From: Sphingobium sp. Cam5-1
Lineage (GTDB): Bacteria; Pseudomonadota; Alphaproteobacteria; Sphingomonadales; Sphingomonadaceae
Direction: 5' to 3'
NCBI RefSeq assembly: GCF_015693305.1
Contig: NZ_CP065138.1
Location: forward strand, 1,550,001-1,614,000
Length of the DNA: 64,000 nucleotides
Made by a program: the position numbers and the translations under genes. Shown piece by piece: positions 7,258 through 20,284 of the stretch (position 1 is the first letter of the stretch; every line of letters begins with the position of its first letter). The notes below the pieces were generated by a model. That model did not search any database. It was not told the DNA's origin and was given only the letters and a program-made list of their open reading frames with translations.

Positions 7258-9429
7258 ATGAGTTCGCGCGCCCGTGTCATCCTGCTGAACGCTGCCCTTG
7301 GGCCGCTCGACTATCGCGTGCCGCACGGCATGCAAGTGACGCCCGGCAGCATCATTGTCGTCCCCCTCGGCCCCCGGCAGCTTGTCGGCGTGGTATGGGA
7401 AGAGGATAGCTTCCCCGATGTCGAAAGCGTCGGCGACAACCGCCTGCGCAACATTGTCGGACCGGTGGACGCGCCGCCGATCCCCGAAACCCTCCGCCGC
7501 CTCATCGAATGGACGGCGGACTATTATCTCGCCCCCGTTGCGTCGGTGCTGCGCATGACGCTGGCGTCCATGTCGGCGCTGGAAGGCGCGCGCACCGTCA
7601 TCGAATACAAGCGCACTGGCGCCCTGCCAGACCGCATGACCGACCAACGCACGCAGGCGATGGAGCGCATCGGCGAACGCCAGGGACTGATCCGCGAACT
7701 GGCCCTGATCGGCGGGGTCAGCGACGCGGTCATCCGAGGTCTCGTAAAGGCAGGCGCGTTCGAACCGGTGGAAGTCAGCATCGACACGCCCTTCCCCTGC
7801 CCCGACCCCGATCATGCACCGCCGCAGCTGTCCGATGGCCAGGCCAACGCCGCGACCGAATTCGTGGACGCGGTGCGCCAGCGCGACTTCGCGCCCTTCC
7901 TGCTCGACGGCGTCACTGGCTCCGGCAAGACGGAAGTCTATTTCGAAGCCATCGCCGCGGCCATCCGTGAAGGACGGCAGGTGCTGGTCCTCCTGCCCGA
8001 AATCGCGCTCACCGAACCCTTCCTCGAACGCTTCGAGAAGCGCTTCGGCACTGTCCCGATCAGCTGGCACAGCGGCCTGCGCCAATCCGAACGCCGTCGC
8101 GCCTGGCGCGCGATCGCTTCGGGCGAAGCAGCGGTCGTCGTCGGCGCCCGATCCGCCCTCTTCCTGCCCTACCCCAATCTCGGCCTCATCGTCGTCGATG
8201 AAGCGCATGAGGCGAGCTTCAAGCAGGAAGACGGCGTCCACTATCACGCCCGCGACGTGGCCGTGATGCGCGGCCTCATGGAAAAATTTCCGGTCATCCT
8301 CGCGTCGGCCACCCCAGCCATCGAAACCCGGCATCAGGTAGAGCTTGGCCGCTATCGCGAAATCAAACTGCCCGCCCGGTTCGGCGGCGCGGAAATGCCT
8401 GGCATAGAGGGTATCAATCTTCTCACCGACCCGCCAGAACGCGGGCGCTGGATCGCGCCGCCCCTCATCAAGGCTATCGACGAGGTGATGGAGAAGGGCG
8501 AACAGAGCCTGCTCTTCCTCAACCGTCGGGGCTATGCGCCGCTGACGCTCTGCCGCCATTGCGGCTATCGCTTCCAATGCCCTAACTGCACCGCCTGGAT
8601 GGTCGAACATCGGCTGACTAAGCGCCTCGCCTGCCATCATTGCGGCCACGTCATTCCGTCGCCCCGCTTCTGTCCGGAGTGCAAGGAGGAGGACAGCCTC
8701 GTCGCCTGCGGCCCCGGCGTCGAGCGAATCGCCGATGAAGTGAAAGCGCTCTGGCCGCAGGCACGCACCGCCATCGTCACCTCCGACACGCTCTGGTCCC
8801 CCGCCAAGGCCGCCGAGTTCGTAAAGTCGGTCGAAGCGGGCGCGGTCGACATCATCATCGGCACGCAGCTGGTGACGAAGGGATATCACTTCCCCAATCT
8901 GACGCTGGTCGGCGTGATCGACGCGGACCTTGGCCTTGAAGGCGGCGACTTGCGCGCGTCCGAACGCACCTTCCAGCAGATCGTCCAGGTAGCGGGCCGG
9001 GCGGGCCGTGGACAGAAGCCCGGCCGCGTCTTCATCCAGACCCGCATGCCAGAAGCCGAAGTCATCAAAGCCCTCATCGCAGGCGATTCGGAACGCTTCT
9101 ACGAAGTCGAAACCGAAAACCGCCGCCGCGCCAACGCCCCGCCCTTCGGCCGCTTCGCCGCGATCATCATCTCCAGCGAAGATTCCGACGAAGCCGCCCA
9201 GGTCGCCCGCCTGATCGGCAAATCAGCCCCCCTGATCGACGGCATGCGCGTCTACGGCCCCGCGCCCGCGCCCCTCTCCGTACTACGCGGCCGCCACCGC
9301 CACCGCCTGCTGATCCACGCCAGCCGCCAGATCGACGTGCAGGCGGCAATCCGCGAATGGCTGGATAATCTCACCTGGAAATCAGGGACGCGGGTCGCGG
9401 TGGATGTGGATCCTTACAGCTTCATGTGA
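7258..9429 (+). CDS. priA: Primosomal replication restart helicase PriA
   Basis: PriA recognises stalled forks and reloads DnaB. The 723-residue protein has an N-terminal DNA-binding domain, Walker A GVTGSGKTE near residue 220, a DEAH box (VVDEAHEASFKQ) near residue 315, and a zinc-binding insert with paired Cys (CRHCGYRFQCPNC, then CHHCGH and CPEC) at about 432-480. The helicase C-terminal motif QVAGRAGRGQKPG follows. Start and length are normal, with GGGAGGGG directly upstream of ATG. Confidence 0.97.
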   Translation: MSSRARVILLNAALGPLDYRVPHGMQVTPGSIIVVPLGPRQLVGVVWEEDSFPDVESVGDNRLRNIVGPVDAPPIPETLRRLIEWTADYYLAPVASVLRMTLASMSALEGARTVIEYKRTGALPDRMTDQRTQAMERIGERQGLIRELALIGGVSDAVIRGLVKAGAFEPVEVSIDTPFPCPDPDHAPPQLSDGQANAATEFVDAVRQRDFAPFLLDGVTGSGKTEVYFEAIAAAIREGRQVLVLLPEIALTEPFLERFEKRFGTVPISWHSGLRQSERRRAWRAIASGEAAVVVGARSALFLPYPNLGLIVVDEAHEASFKQEDGVHYHARDVAVMRGLMEKFPVILASATPAIETRHQVELGRYREIKLPARFGGAEMPGIEGINLLTDPPERGRWIAPPLIKAIDEVMEKGEQSLLFLNRRGYAPLTLCRHCGYRFQCPNCTAWMVEHRLTKRLACHHCGHVIPSPRFCPECKEEDSLVACGPGVERIADEVKALWPQARTAIVTSDTLWSPAKAAEFVKSVEAGAVDIIIGTQLVTKGYHFPNLTLVGVIDADLGLEGGDLRASERTFQQIVQVAGRAGRGQKPGRVFIQTRMPEAEVIKALIAGDSERFYEVETENRRRANAPPFGRFAAIIISSEDSDEAAQVARLIGKSAPLIDGMRVYGPAPAPLSVLRGRHRHRLLIHASRQIDVQAAIREWLDNLTWKSGTRVAVDVDPYSFM

Positions 9430-9455
9430 GGGTGCGTGCGCTAAAATGGACTATT

Positions 9456-9601
9456 CCCCTCCCGCCTGCGGGAGGGGTTAGGGGTGGGCGCGAGCAAAGC
9501 GAGCTTCAAGGGTCGCCGTTGAAGAACACCGCCAATGTTGCGAGTTCCCCGGCCCTTCAAACGAGTCACCCGCCTCGTTTGAAACGCTCGCGGGAGGGGC
9601 G
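9456..9601. repeat. Mosaic of intergenic palindromes between priA and ada (type D)
   Basis: Two inverted repeats are clear: CCCCTCCCGC/GCGGGAGGGG at 9457-9478, and a perfect 10-base pair TTCAAACGAG/CTCGTTTGAA at 9556-9583. A second GCGGGAGGGG ends the block near 9601, so the outer sequence also repeats. It fills nearly the whole gap between the convergent priA and ada genes, and may serve as a bidirectional end of transcription. Confidence 0.7.
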
Positions 9602-9613
9602 ATCTTCACGCCT

Positions 9614-10678
9614 TCACCCTGCCCCACGCTCCCGCTCCAACAAAGCCTTTTTCCGCTCCAGCCCATAAGCATAGCCACCAAGGCTACCATCACTCCGCAG
9701 CACCCGATGGCAGGGGATAACCACAGCCAACCCGTTATCTCCACAAGCCGTCCCCGCAGCCCGCACCGCCCCCGGCCTCCCGATCGCCGCCGCGATCTCG
9801 CCATAGCTCCGTGTCTCTCCCGCCGGAATCGCCCTCAACGCCGCCCAGACCGCCTGCTGGAAAGCCGTGCCATTCACATCCATCGGCAAATCCAAAGGCT
9901 CAGACGGATCCTCGATCAGCCGCACCACCTGCGCCGCCAGCGCGTCCAGCGCCGCATCTCCCGGCACGATTTCCGCCTTCGGAAAGCGCCGCCGCAGATC
10001 GCCCTCATCCTCCTCAAAGCTGATCCGGCTCAATCCCCGATCGGTCGCCGCGACCAGCACCGGCCCAAGGCTGCTCCCCACCACCACAAATCGGATTGTG
10101 ACCCCGCGCCCGCCATCCTTCCACGCACTCGGCGTCATGCCCAAATGCCGATCCGCATCGACATAGGCCCGGCTCGGCGCATTATAGCCCGCGTCATAGA
10201 TCGCGCTGGTCACGCTCCCTCCTCCCTCCAAAGCCACCTTCAGCCGTTCAGCCCGCAGCGACCGCGCATAAGCAGCAGGCGTCAGGCCCGTATCCCGCTT
10301 GAACAGCCGATGGAAATGATGCGGCGCATAGCCCGCATGGGCGGCGACCTCCTCCAGCGAGGGCACAGCCTCGCACCCCGCAATGAAAGCCTTGGCCGCC
10401 TCAACCGCCAACCGATCCCGCCCGACCTCATCCGGCCGACAACGAAGACAAGCGCGAAAACCCGCCGCCCGTGCAGCCTCCGGATCAGGCAAGAAGATCA
10501 TATTTTCTCGCCGGGGATGCCGCGCCGCGCAGCTCGGCTTGCAGTATATGCCGGTCGTCAGCACCGCGCCCACAAACTGCCCATCCACGTCCCGATCGCG
10601 CCGCAGGAACGCGTTCCAGCAGGCATCGTCATCCATCGGCAGCGGCGTCGAGGCGGAAACTTCGGTCATCTGGTTCAT
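9614..10678 (-). CDS. ada: Bifunctional Ada: methylated-DNA repair and transcriptional activator
   Basis: Ada repairs O6-methylguanine and methylphosphotriesters and activates the adaptive response. The 354 residues contain all three modules: an N-terminal metal-binding domain with Cys46, Cys50, Cys77 and Cys80, an AraC-type helix-turn-helix (VPSLEEVAAHAGYAPHHFHRLFK), and a C-terminal methyltransferase domain with VIPCHRV (catalytic Cys323). The length equals that of E. coli Ada. No alkB or alkA lies next to it. Confidence 0.95.
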   Translation of the reverse strand: MNQMTEVSASTPLPMDDDACWNAFLRRDRDVDGQFVGAVLTTGIYCKPSCAARHPRRENMIFLPDPEAARAAGFRACLRCRPDEVGRDRLAVEAAKAFIAGCEAVPSLEEVAAHAGYAPHHFHRLFKRDTGLTPAAYARSLRAERLKVALEGGGSVTSAIYDAGYNAPSRAYVDADRHLGMTPSAWKDGGRGVTIRFVVVGSSLGPVLVAATDRGLSRISFEEDEGDLRRRFPKAEIVPGDAALDALAAQVVRLIEDPSEPLDLPMDVNGTAFQQAVWAALRAIPAGETRSYGEIAAAIGRPGAVRAAGTACGDNGLAVVIPCHRVLRSDGSLGGYAYGLERKKALLERERGAG

Positions 10679-10770
10679 GCATATGGGATAACAGGCGCGA
10701 TCGGGCCAGCCTTCCCGCCTCTTGCGCTCAAAGCATTTCCCGATTGCCTCAGCCAGACTTTACCATATGA

Positions 10771-12330
10771 ATGCGCCGCATCATGGTCGAATTCTTCCGC
10801 CGCCTCTGCCTGTTGCTCGCGCTCGCCCTGCCCGCGACGGCGCGCGCCGAACAGCAGGACATCGCCGCCGCCGCGCGCGGGGTCGTCCGCATCGCTATCG
10901 TCGCGACCGATGGCAGTGAGGCCTATTTCGTCGGCCATGGCAGCGGCTTTGCCGTCGCGCCGGATAAGGTGCTGACCAATGCCCATGTCGTCGAACTGAC
11001 CCGCGAGGAAAAGAACCTCGTCATCGGCGTCGTTCCTTCGGAAGGCCGCAAAAGCTACGGCGGCCGCGTCATCGCCTACTCCCCCGGCAACGACCTCGCG
11101 CTCATTCAGCTTGAGGAAGGCCACCTGCCCGTCAGCACCTTCTATGCCGGTGCCGTCAGCGATGGACAGCATGTGACCGCGATCGGCTATCCCGGCACGG
11201 TCGATCGGGCGCAGGGCCTTGGCCTCAAGGAAATGGTGGAGCCACTCGGCACGGTAAAGACCAGCGGCAACGTGTCGTCGGGCCGGTCAAGCCACAGCTT
11301 CGACACCATCCTCCACACCGCCCCCCTCGCCGCCGGGAACAGTGGCGGCCCGCTCGTCGATGATTGCGGCCGGGTGCTGGGCGTCAACAGCTTCGGGTCC
11401 ATCTCGGACGGGAATGACGCCGAGTTCGGTTTCGCCGTCTCCTGGCGCGAAGTCGCGTCTTTCCTCCGGCAGGCAGGCGTTTCCTCTCTGCGCACCGTCG
11501 TTCCCTGCCGCTCCATGGCCGAAGCCGACGCCGCAGACGCCGCGCTCACCCAGCGCGCGGCGCAGCAAAGCGAACAGTCGGAACGCGCCCGGGCCGACGC
11601 GCGCGAAGCCGCGCTGGGCAAGGCGCGCGACGCGGCGGAACGCGAAGTCATCTCTGGCCGCGAAAATGCGATGGCGGGCGCCGCCGTGCTTCTGGCGCTG
11701 GCGGTGCTTGGGTTCGGCGCGGGCGGCCTCTTCTACAGCCAGGGCCGCGAACGCCGCGCGACATGGTCGCTCGCGGGCGGCGGCCTCTTGCTGCTGGGCG
11801 CGGTCGCGCTGTTTCTGCTGCGGCCGAGCTTCTCCAGCGTGGATGAGCGCGTGAAACTGCCCGACGACGGCAGGGTGGCGGGCAACCATGCCTATGCGTG
11901 GGAAGGCGACAATGTCTGCGCGGTCGATATGAACCGCAGCCGCCTCACCGTGTCGGAGGCCAACGACATTCCCTTCAACTGGACCGGCACAGGCTGCGCG
12001 AACGGCAACAGCCAATATGTCAGCGTCGGCAATGAATGGGAACGCGCCGCCGTCCCGGATTCGGGCAACTTCATCACCGTCAGCCGCTTCGACCCGGCAA
12101 CCGGCACCTTGCGCGTCCAGCGTTGGCTGCCGGATGGCGACGCGATGGACAAGGCTCGCGCCTTGCTGAAGGACGGCCCGATCAAGGCGTGCGGGACCGA
12201 ACCCGATCTGCTCGCCCGGATCGCCGCCCTGCGAAGCGATCTTGCCTCCCTGCTGCCCGCGCAGCCCAACGAACGCCTGGTCTATCATTGCCGCAAGGGC
12301 CGCCTCGCTCCCCCCGACCCCGCAAACTGA
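10771..12330 (+). CDS. Membrane-anchored trypsin-like serine protease
   Basis: A signal peptide (residues 1-26) is followed by an S1-type protease domain with a complete triad: His72 in TNAHVV, Asp108 in GNDLALIQ and Ser191 in GNSGGPL. An Ala/Glu/Arg-rich probable coiled coil (about 251-294) leads to two transmembrane segments (301-322 and 332-350), then a C-terminal domain of about 165 residues with several Cys. There is no PDZ domain, unlike DegP/HtrA. The layout places the protease and the tail on the same, probably periplasmic, side. A second possible start is ATG at 10783. Substrate and trigger are unknown. Confidence 0.8.
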   Translation: MRRIMVEFFRRLCLLLALALPATARAEQQDIAAAARGVVRIAIVATDGSEAYFVGHGSGFAVAPDKVLTNAHVVELTREEKNLVIGVVPSEGRKSYGGRVIAYSPGNDLALIQLEEGHLPVSTFYAGAVSDGQHVTAIGYPGTVDRAQGLGLKEMVEPLGTVKTSGNVSSGRSSHSFDTILHTAPLAAGNSGGPLVDDCGRVLGVNSFGSISDGNDAEFGFAVSWREVASFLRQAGVSSLRTVVPCRSMAEADAADAALTQRAAQQSEQSERARADAREAALGKARDAAEREVISGRENAMAGAAVLLALAVLGFGAGGLFYSQGRERRATWSLAGGGLLLLGAVALFLLRPSFSSVDERVKLPDDGRVAGNHAYAWEGDNVCAVDMNRSRLTVSEANDIPFNWTGTGCANGNSQYVSVGNEWERAAVPDSGNFITVSRFDPATGTLRVQRWLPDGDAMDKARALLKDGPIKACGTEPDLLARIAALRSDLASLLPAQPNERLVYHCRKGRLAPPDPAN

Positions 12331-12530
12331 TCAAAATCGCGCGGCGGAAAGCGCCGTCTAATCATCTCCGTTCCATCCTTGTGACGGAATCGCGTTCCAT
12401 GACTTGCATAGTCATAAAGCCGCTGCTAACCGGCCGGGCGACAGGGGATCGGGACGGATAAGACCGCGCCCCTCTTTTTGCATGACCGGCAAATCAAGTG
12501 CCAGTGAACTCAATGGAGGACGGTAAGCGC

Positions 12531-14617
<2,087 letters not shown>

Positions 14618-14624
14618 TATTTAG

Positions 14625-14708
14625 CCGTCACCCCAGCGAAAGCTGGGGTCTCAGGCCGGATAGGTCCGACCTGACGGCCTGAGATGCCAGCTTGTCCTGG
14701 CATGACGG
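14625..14708. repeat. Palindromic repeat inside the atp operon, type A copy 2 (atpA-atpG)
   Basis: Outer arms CCGTCA/TGACGG (14625-14630 and 14703-14708) and inner arms CTCAGGCCG/CGGCCTGAG (14650-14658 and 14674-14682) can form a branched cruciform, with two side hairpins CCCCAGC/GCTGGGG and TGCCAG/CTGGCA. It is related to the fmt-truA element at 3332. It lies between two genes that must be co-expressed. Confidence 0.85.
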
Positions 14709-14731
14709 AACAGGATTAAACGAGACGGTAT

Positions 14732-15616
14732 ATGGCCAGCCTCAAGGAACTGAAGATCCGCATCGGGTCAGTGAAATCGACCCAGAAGATCACCAAGGCG
14801 AAGCAGATGGTCGCCGCGGCTAAGCTGCGCAAGGCGCAGGCTGCCGCCGAAGCCGCGCGTCCCTATTCCAGCCGTCTGGAAGCCGTCGTCGCCAGCCTCG
14901 CGTCAAAGATCGCGGGTGGTTCGGGCGAAGGCGCTTCGCCGCTGCTCGCCGGCACCGGCAAGGATGACGTTCACCTGCTGGTCGTCGCCAACTCCGACCG
15001 TGGTCTTGCCGGCGCGTTCAACGCGAACATCGTCAAGGCTGCCCGTGCGAAGGCGGAAGAGCTGATCAAGCAGGGCAAGACCGTGCGTTTCTACCTGATC
15101 GGTCGCAAGGGGCGTCCGGTCATTAACCGCACCTTCCCCGGCATGATCGTCGCCCAGTTCGATACGACGGGTGCAAAGGAACCCGGCTTCGACCAGGCGT
15201 CGGCGATCGCGCACGAATTGACCGACATGTATCTGAACGGCAAGTTCGACGTCGCGCACCTCTTCTATTCGCGTTTCAAGTCGGCGCTTGCGCAGATCCC
15301 CACTGAGCAGCAGATCATCCCGGTCAAGATTTCCGCCGATGCGGATCGCAACGCGATCCCTGCGACCGTGGAATATGAACCGAGCGAAGAAGCGATCCTG
15401 GACGACCTGCTGCCGCGCAACGTCACTGTGCAGCTGTTCAAGGCGCTGCTGGAAAACAACGCGTCCGAACAGGGCGCTTCGATGACCGCCATGGACAATG
15501 CGACCCGCAACGCAGGCGACCTCATCAACAAGCTGACCATTCAGTATAACCGTAGCCGCCAGGCCGCGATCACCACCGAACTGGTCGAAATCATCTCGGG
15601 CGCAGAAGCCCTTTAA
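14732..15616 (+). CDS. atpG: ATP synthase F1 gamma subunit
   Basis: Gamma is the rotating central shaft of F1. The 294-residue protein starts [36 protein letters not shown] (read in pieces, the usual N-terminal helix) and ends in the helix [16 protein letters not shown] followed by [19 protein letters not shown]. Both are strongly conserved in gamma. It is third in the F1 block, 24 bases upstream of atpD. Confidence 0.98.
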   Translation: MASLKELKIRIGSVKSTQKITKAKQMVAAAKLRKAQAAAEAARPYSSRLEAVVASLASKIAGGSGEGASPLLAGTGKDDVHLLVVANSDRGLAGAFNANIVKAARAKAEELIKQGKTVRFYLIGRKGRPVINRTFPGMIVAQFDTTGAKEPGFDQASAIAHELTDMYLNGKFDVAHLFYSRFKSALAQIPTEQQIIPVKISADADRNAIPATVEYEPSEEAILDDLLPRNVTVQLFKALLENNASEQGASMTAMDNATRNAGDLINKLTIQYNRSRQAAITTELVEIISGAEAL

Positions 15617-17086
<1,470 letters not shown>

Positions 17087-17093
17087 ACAATAT

Positions 17094-17213
17094 TCCCTCT
17101 CCCCTTCAGGGGAGAGGGTGCCGAGCGAAGCGAAGGCGGGAGAGGGGACCGTTGAAGGCGACCTTCCTGTGCCTTCCCCTCTCCCCCGCCCTCTCCCCTG
17201 AAGGAGAGAGGGA
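17094..17213. repeat. Palindromic repeat inside the atp operon, type C copy 1 (atpD-atpC)
   Basis: Left arm 17094-17118 (CCCTCTCCCCTTCAGGGGAG core) and right arm 17189-17213 are inverted repeats with one mismatch over 25 bases, and each arm is itself palindromic. The right arm ends a few bases before the AAGGA ribosome site of atpC. A related copy lies at 43289-43409. Confidence 0.85.
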
Positions 17214-17226
17214 GTAAGGAATTAGA

Positions 17227-17481
17227 ATGGCACTGCATTTCGAACTCGTGACCCCCGAAAAGCTCGTCCGCTCGGAAGAGGTCTATCAGGTCGTCGTCCC
17301 CGGCACCGATGGCGACTTCGGCGTGCTGGAAGGCCACGCGCCCTTCATGTCCACAGTCCGCGACGGCGCGATCCAGATTTTCGCCAGCGCGGGCGCCGCG
17401 CCCGAAATCATCCCCGTTCAGGGCGGCTTCGCTGAAGTCAATGAAAAGGGCCTGACCGTCCTCGCGGAGCATGCGGACTAA
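17227..17481 (+). CDS. atpC: ATP synthase F1 epsilon subunit, short form
   Basis: Epsilon joins gamma to the c-ring. The 84-residue protein covers only the N-terminal beta-sandwich domain ([37 protein letters not shown] read in pieces; [18 protein letters not shown] near the end). The C-terminal helical hairpin found in the roughly 139-residue E. coli epsilon is missing. Short epsilons occur in other alphaproteobacteria. AAGGA at 17216-17220 is a plausible ribosome site. It closes the operon before a strong terminator. Confidence 0.95.
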   Translation: MALHFELVTPEKLVRSEEVYQVVVPGTDGDFGVLEGHAPFMSTVRDGAIQIFASAGAAPEIIPVQGGFAEVNEKGLTVLAEHAD

Positions 17482-17511
17482 CAAGCCCAAGCTGACCCCG
17501 ATGATGGATTG

Positions 17512-17547
17512 AAAAAGGCCGCCTCCAGACAGGAGCGCGGCCTTTTT
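17512..17547 (+). terminator. Rho-independent terminator of the atp operon
   Basis: The stem GGCCGC/GCGGCC (17517-17522 and 17537-17542) is preceded by AAAAA and followed by TTTTT, 30 bases after the atpC stop. It is a classic intrinsic terminator and could also work in reverse. Confidence 0.9.
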
Positions 17548-17704
17548 CATATCGGGAAGCCAGGCCCGCCCCTGCCGGTCACCGGGCCACCCTGCTCAGC
17601 GCCATTAGCCATTTGTCAAAGTTTCCGCCCTATTCACCATTGCAGCCAATTCGGATCAGCCTGTTCCAGCAGGCGAATCCTACGGAATATCGCGGCGGAG
17701 AATT

Positions 17705-19234
17705 ATGAGCGCGTTTGGACGGAAAAATGGACCTGCCGGTATCAAGCCGGGTTTCGGCGTAGCTCGGCCAATGCAAGGCGGCGCCCCGCGTGACGAAGCA
17801 CGAGGCGGCGACCAGTTCCCCCCGCTCGACATGGCTCCCCTGCCCGCCAGCGACACCCCGGTCGATCCGCTGTCCGCGCCCACCAGCCAGATGCAGCGCA
17901 ACGCCGATGCCTTGCAGCGCCTGTCCGATCGCGCCAACGCCGAACATGTCGCCGACACCGGGCCTCAAGGCTTCGAAGCCTCCGTCCACAAGATCAAGGA
18001 ACAGGTCCTCCCCCGCCTGCTCGAACGCGTCGACCCGGAAGCCGCAGCGACGCTTAGCAAGGATGAGTTGGCCGAGGAATTCCGCCCGATCATCATGGAG
18101 GTGCTGGCGGAGCTCAAGCTCACCCTCAACCGCCGCGAACAGTTCGCGCTGGAAAAGGTGCTGGTCGACGAGCTGCTCGGCCTCGGCCCGCTAGAGGAAT
18201 TGCTGGCCGACCCGGACGTCAGCGACATCATGGTCAACGGCCCGGAACAAACCTATATCGAAAAGAAGGGCAAGCTCCAGATCGCCCCCATCAAGTTCCG
18301 CGATGAAGAGCATCTGTTCCAGATCGCCCAGCGCATCGTGAACAAGGTCGGCCGACGCGTGGACCAGACCACGCCGCTGGCCGACGCCCGCCTGCCCGAC
18401 GGCAGCCGCGTCAACGTCATCGTGCCGCCGCTCTCGCTGCGGGGCACCGCCATCTCGATCCGTAAGTTTTCCGCCAAGCCGATCACCATCGACATGCTCG
18501 CCCAATGGGGTGCGATGAGCCCGAAGATGGCCACCGCGCTCAAGATCGCTGGCGCATCGCGGATGAACATCGTGATTTCGGGCGGCACCGGCTCGGGCAA
18601 GACCACGATGCTCAACGCCCTGTCGAAGATGATCGACCCCGGCGAGCGCGTCCTTACCATCGAGGACGCCGCCGAACTTCGCCTGCAACAGCCGCACTGG
18701 CTCCCCCTCGAAACTCGCCCGCCGAACCTGGAAGGGCAAGGCGCGATCACCATCGGCGACCTCGTCAAGAACGCCTTGCGTATGCGCCCCGACCGCATCA
18801 TCCTGGGCGAAATTCGTGGCGCAGAGTGCTTCGACCTCCTCGCTGCGATGAACACGGGCCATGACGGCTCCATGTGTACGCTCCACAGCAACTCGCCGCG
18901 TGAGTGCCTGGGCCGTATGGAAAACATGATCCTGATGGGCGACATCAAGATTCCAAAGGAGGCTATCTCTAAGCAGATCGCCGACTCCGTCGACCTGATC
19001 GTCCAGGTAAAGCGCCTGCGCGATGGTTCGCGCCGCGTCACCAACATCACCGAAGTCATCGGCATGGAAGGCGACGTCATCGTCACACAGGAACTGTTCA
19101 AGTTCGAATATCATGACGAAGATGACAGCGGCAAGATCGTCGGCGAATACCGCTCCATGGGCCTGCGCCCCTACACGCTCGACAAGGCACGCCAGTTCGG
19201 TTTCGACCAGCCTTTCCTGGAAGCCTGTCTCTGA
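17705..19234 (+). CDS. cpaF: CpaF/TadA-type secretion ATPase, solitary
   Basis: This is a 509-residue hexameric ATPase of the type II/IV secretion superfamily that powers Flp/Tad pilus assembly. A disordered N-terminus (about 90 residues) precedes the CpaF N-terminal region (LLGLGPLEELLADPDVSDIMVNG), Walker A GGTGSGKTT near residue 296, the Asp box, Walker B DRIILGEIRG and the His box MCTLHSNS. No other cpa/tad gene (pilin, CpaB, CpaC, TadB, TadC) lies within the window; the neighbours are atpC and a DMT transporter. The ATPase motifs are intact, so it is not a relic. Confidence 0.92.
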   Translation: MSAFGRKNGPAGIKPGFGVARPMQGGAPRDEARGGDQFPPLDMAPLPASDTPVDPLSAPTSQMQRNADALQRLSDRANAEHVADTGPQGFEASVHKIKEQVLPRLLERVDPEAAATLSKDELAEEFRPIIMEVLAELKLTLNRREQFALEKVLVDELLGLGPLEELLADPDVSDIMVNGPEQTYIEKKGKLQIAPIKFRDEEHLFQIAQRIVNKVGRRVDQTTPLADARLPDGSRVNVIVPPLSLRGTAISIRKFSAKPITIDMLAQWGAMSPKMATALKIAGASRMNIVISGGTGSGKTTMLNALSKMIDPGERVLTIEDAAELRLQQPHWLPLETRPPNLEGQGAITIGDLVKNALRMRPDRIILGEIRGAECFDLLAAMNTGHDGSMCTLHSNSPRECLGRMENMILMGDIKIPKEAISKQIADSVDLIVQVKRLRDGSRRVTNITEVIGMEGDVIVTQELFKFEYHDEDDSGKIVGEYRSMGLRPYTLDKARQFGFDQPFLEACL

Positions 19235-19306
19235 TCTTGCCGACAGGATAGCAGCGGACCTACCGCCGCTACATTTTCGAAAGACGAGTCGATAATTATC
19301 GCCGGG

Positions 19307-20284
19307 GTGGTTGCGTCATCCTGTCCGCCGGTTAAAGCAAACCGCGTGCAACCCCCTGCCCCCCTTAGTCCGCCGGAGGAGGTTCCTCCCCCGCCCCCGG
19401 TGCGTGACGAACATCCTTTGATGGGTATCGGCCTGCGCCTGCTCGCGATGATGTTCATGGCGGTCATGTTCGCACTCGGCAAGGTCGTCGGCACACGTGG
19501 CGTCAGCCTGGTGGAGCTGATCTTTTATCGTCAGGCCCTTGCCCTTCCCCTTATCGTCACCTGGGTTGCAATGACCGATGGCCTCCCCTCGGTTCGTACA
19601 AACAGGCTCGGCGCACATGTCAGCCGGACGGTGCTGGGCCTCGTCGGCATGGTTCTCAACTTCGGCTCCTACATCCTGCTGCCACTGACCGAAGCCACCG
19701 CGATCGGCTTTACCATGCCGATCTTCGCCACCCTGCTGTCCGCTCTGCTGCTGCGCGAAGCGACGGGGCCACACCGCTGGGCGGCCATCCTGCTCGGCTT
19801 TATGGGTATCATCGTAATGGTCCGCCCGGATGGGGCGCACTTTCCCCCGCTTGGCCTCGCCGTCGCGCTATCGGCCGCTATCATGACCGCCTGCATCAGC
19901 CTCTTGCTGCGCGACCTTGGTCGCACGGAAAAGGCGGGAGTCACCGTCTTCTGGTTCACCGCTCTTGCCGTGCCACCACTGGGCATCCTCATGCTGTTTG
20001 TGGGGCAAGCGCATGACGGCATGACCTGGCTGATGCTCGTGGGCGTGGGCCTCACCGGGGGCATCGCGCAACTCTGCATGACCGGAGCACTGAAGCGCGC
20101 GCCCGTATCCGTGGTGCTGCCGATGGACTACAGCACCATCATCTGGTCCACACTGCTGGGCCTGTTGATCTGGGGCGAATGGCCGATGCACACCACTTGG
20201 GTAGGCGCAGCGCTCATCATCGCCAGCGGCCTCTACATTGCGTGGCGGGAGCATGTCCGCACCCGCCGTTTCGCTTCAGCCTAG
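19307..20284 (+). CDS. EamA/DMT-family transporter
   Basis: This is a ten-helix inner-membrane transporter of the drug/metabolite superfamily with two EamA halves: GLRLLAMMFMAVMFALGKVV to LLSALLLREA, and FPPLGLAVALSAAIMTACIS to MHTTWVGAALIIASGLY. Substrate is unknown. The start is uncertain: GTG 19307 gives a Pro-rich N-terminus of about 38 residues before the first helix, while GTG 19346, GTG 19400 or ATG 19421 are also in frame. The 3' end overlaps the convergent OsmC gene by 9 bases. Confidence 0.85.
   Translation: MVASSCPPVKANRVQPPAPLSPPEEVPPPPPVRDEHPLMGIGLRLLAMMFMAVMFALGKVVGTRGVSLVELIFYRQALALPLIVTWVAMTDGLPSVRTNRLGAHVSRTVLGLVGMVLNFGSYILLPLTEATAIGFTMPIFATLLSALLLREATGPHRWAAILLGFMGIIVMVRPDGAHFPPLGLAVALSAAIMTACISLLLRDLGRTEKAGVTVFWFTALAVPPLGILMLFVGQAHDGMTWLMLVGVGLTGGIAQLCMTGALKRAPVSVVLPMDYSTIIWSTLLGLLIWGEWPMHTTWVGAALIIASGLYIAWREHVRTRRFASA

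Noticed and set aside
7237..8889. Long minus-strand open frame (550 codons) opposite priA
   Set aside because: It is antisense to a firmly identified gene, is rich in Arg, Asp and His from reverse GC-rich codons, and has no recognisable motif.
9456..9601. CRISPR array in the repeat-rich priA-ada gap
   Set aside because: The repeats are unevenly spaced inverted repeats, not regularly spaced direct repeats with unique spacers.
12331..12530. Promoter for the atp operon
   Set aside because: TTGTGA and TTGCAT could be -35 boxes, but no -10 hexamer lies at proper spacing, so no promoter is claimed.
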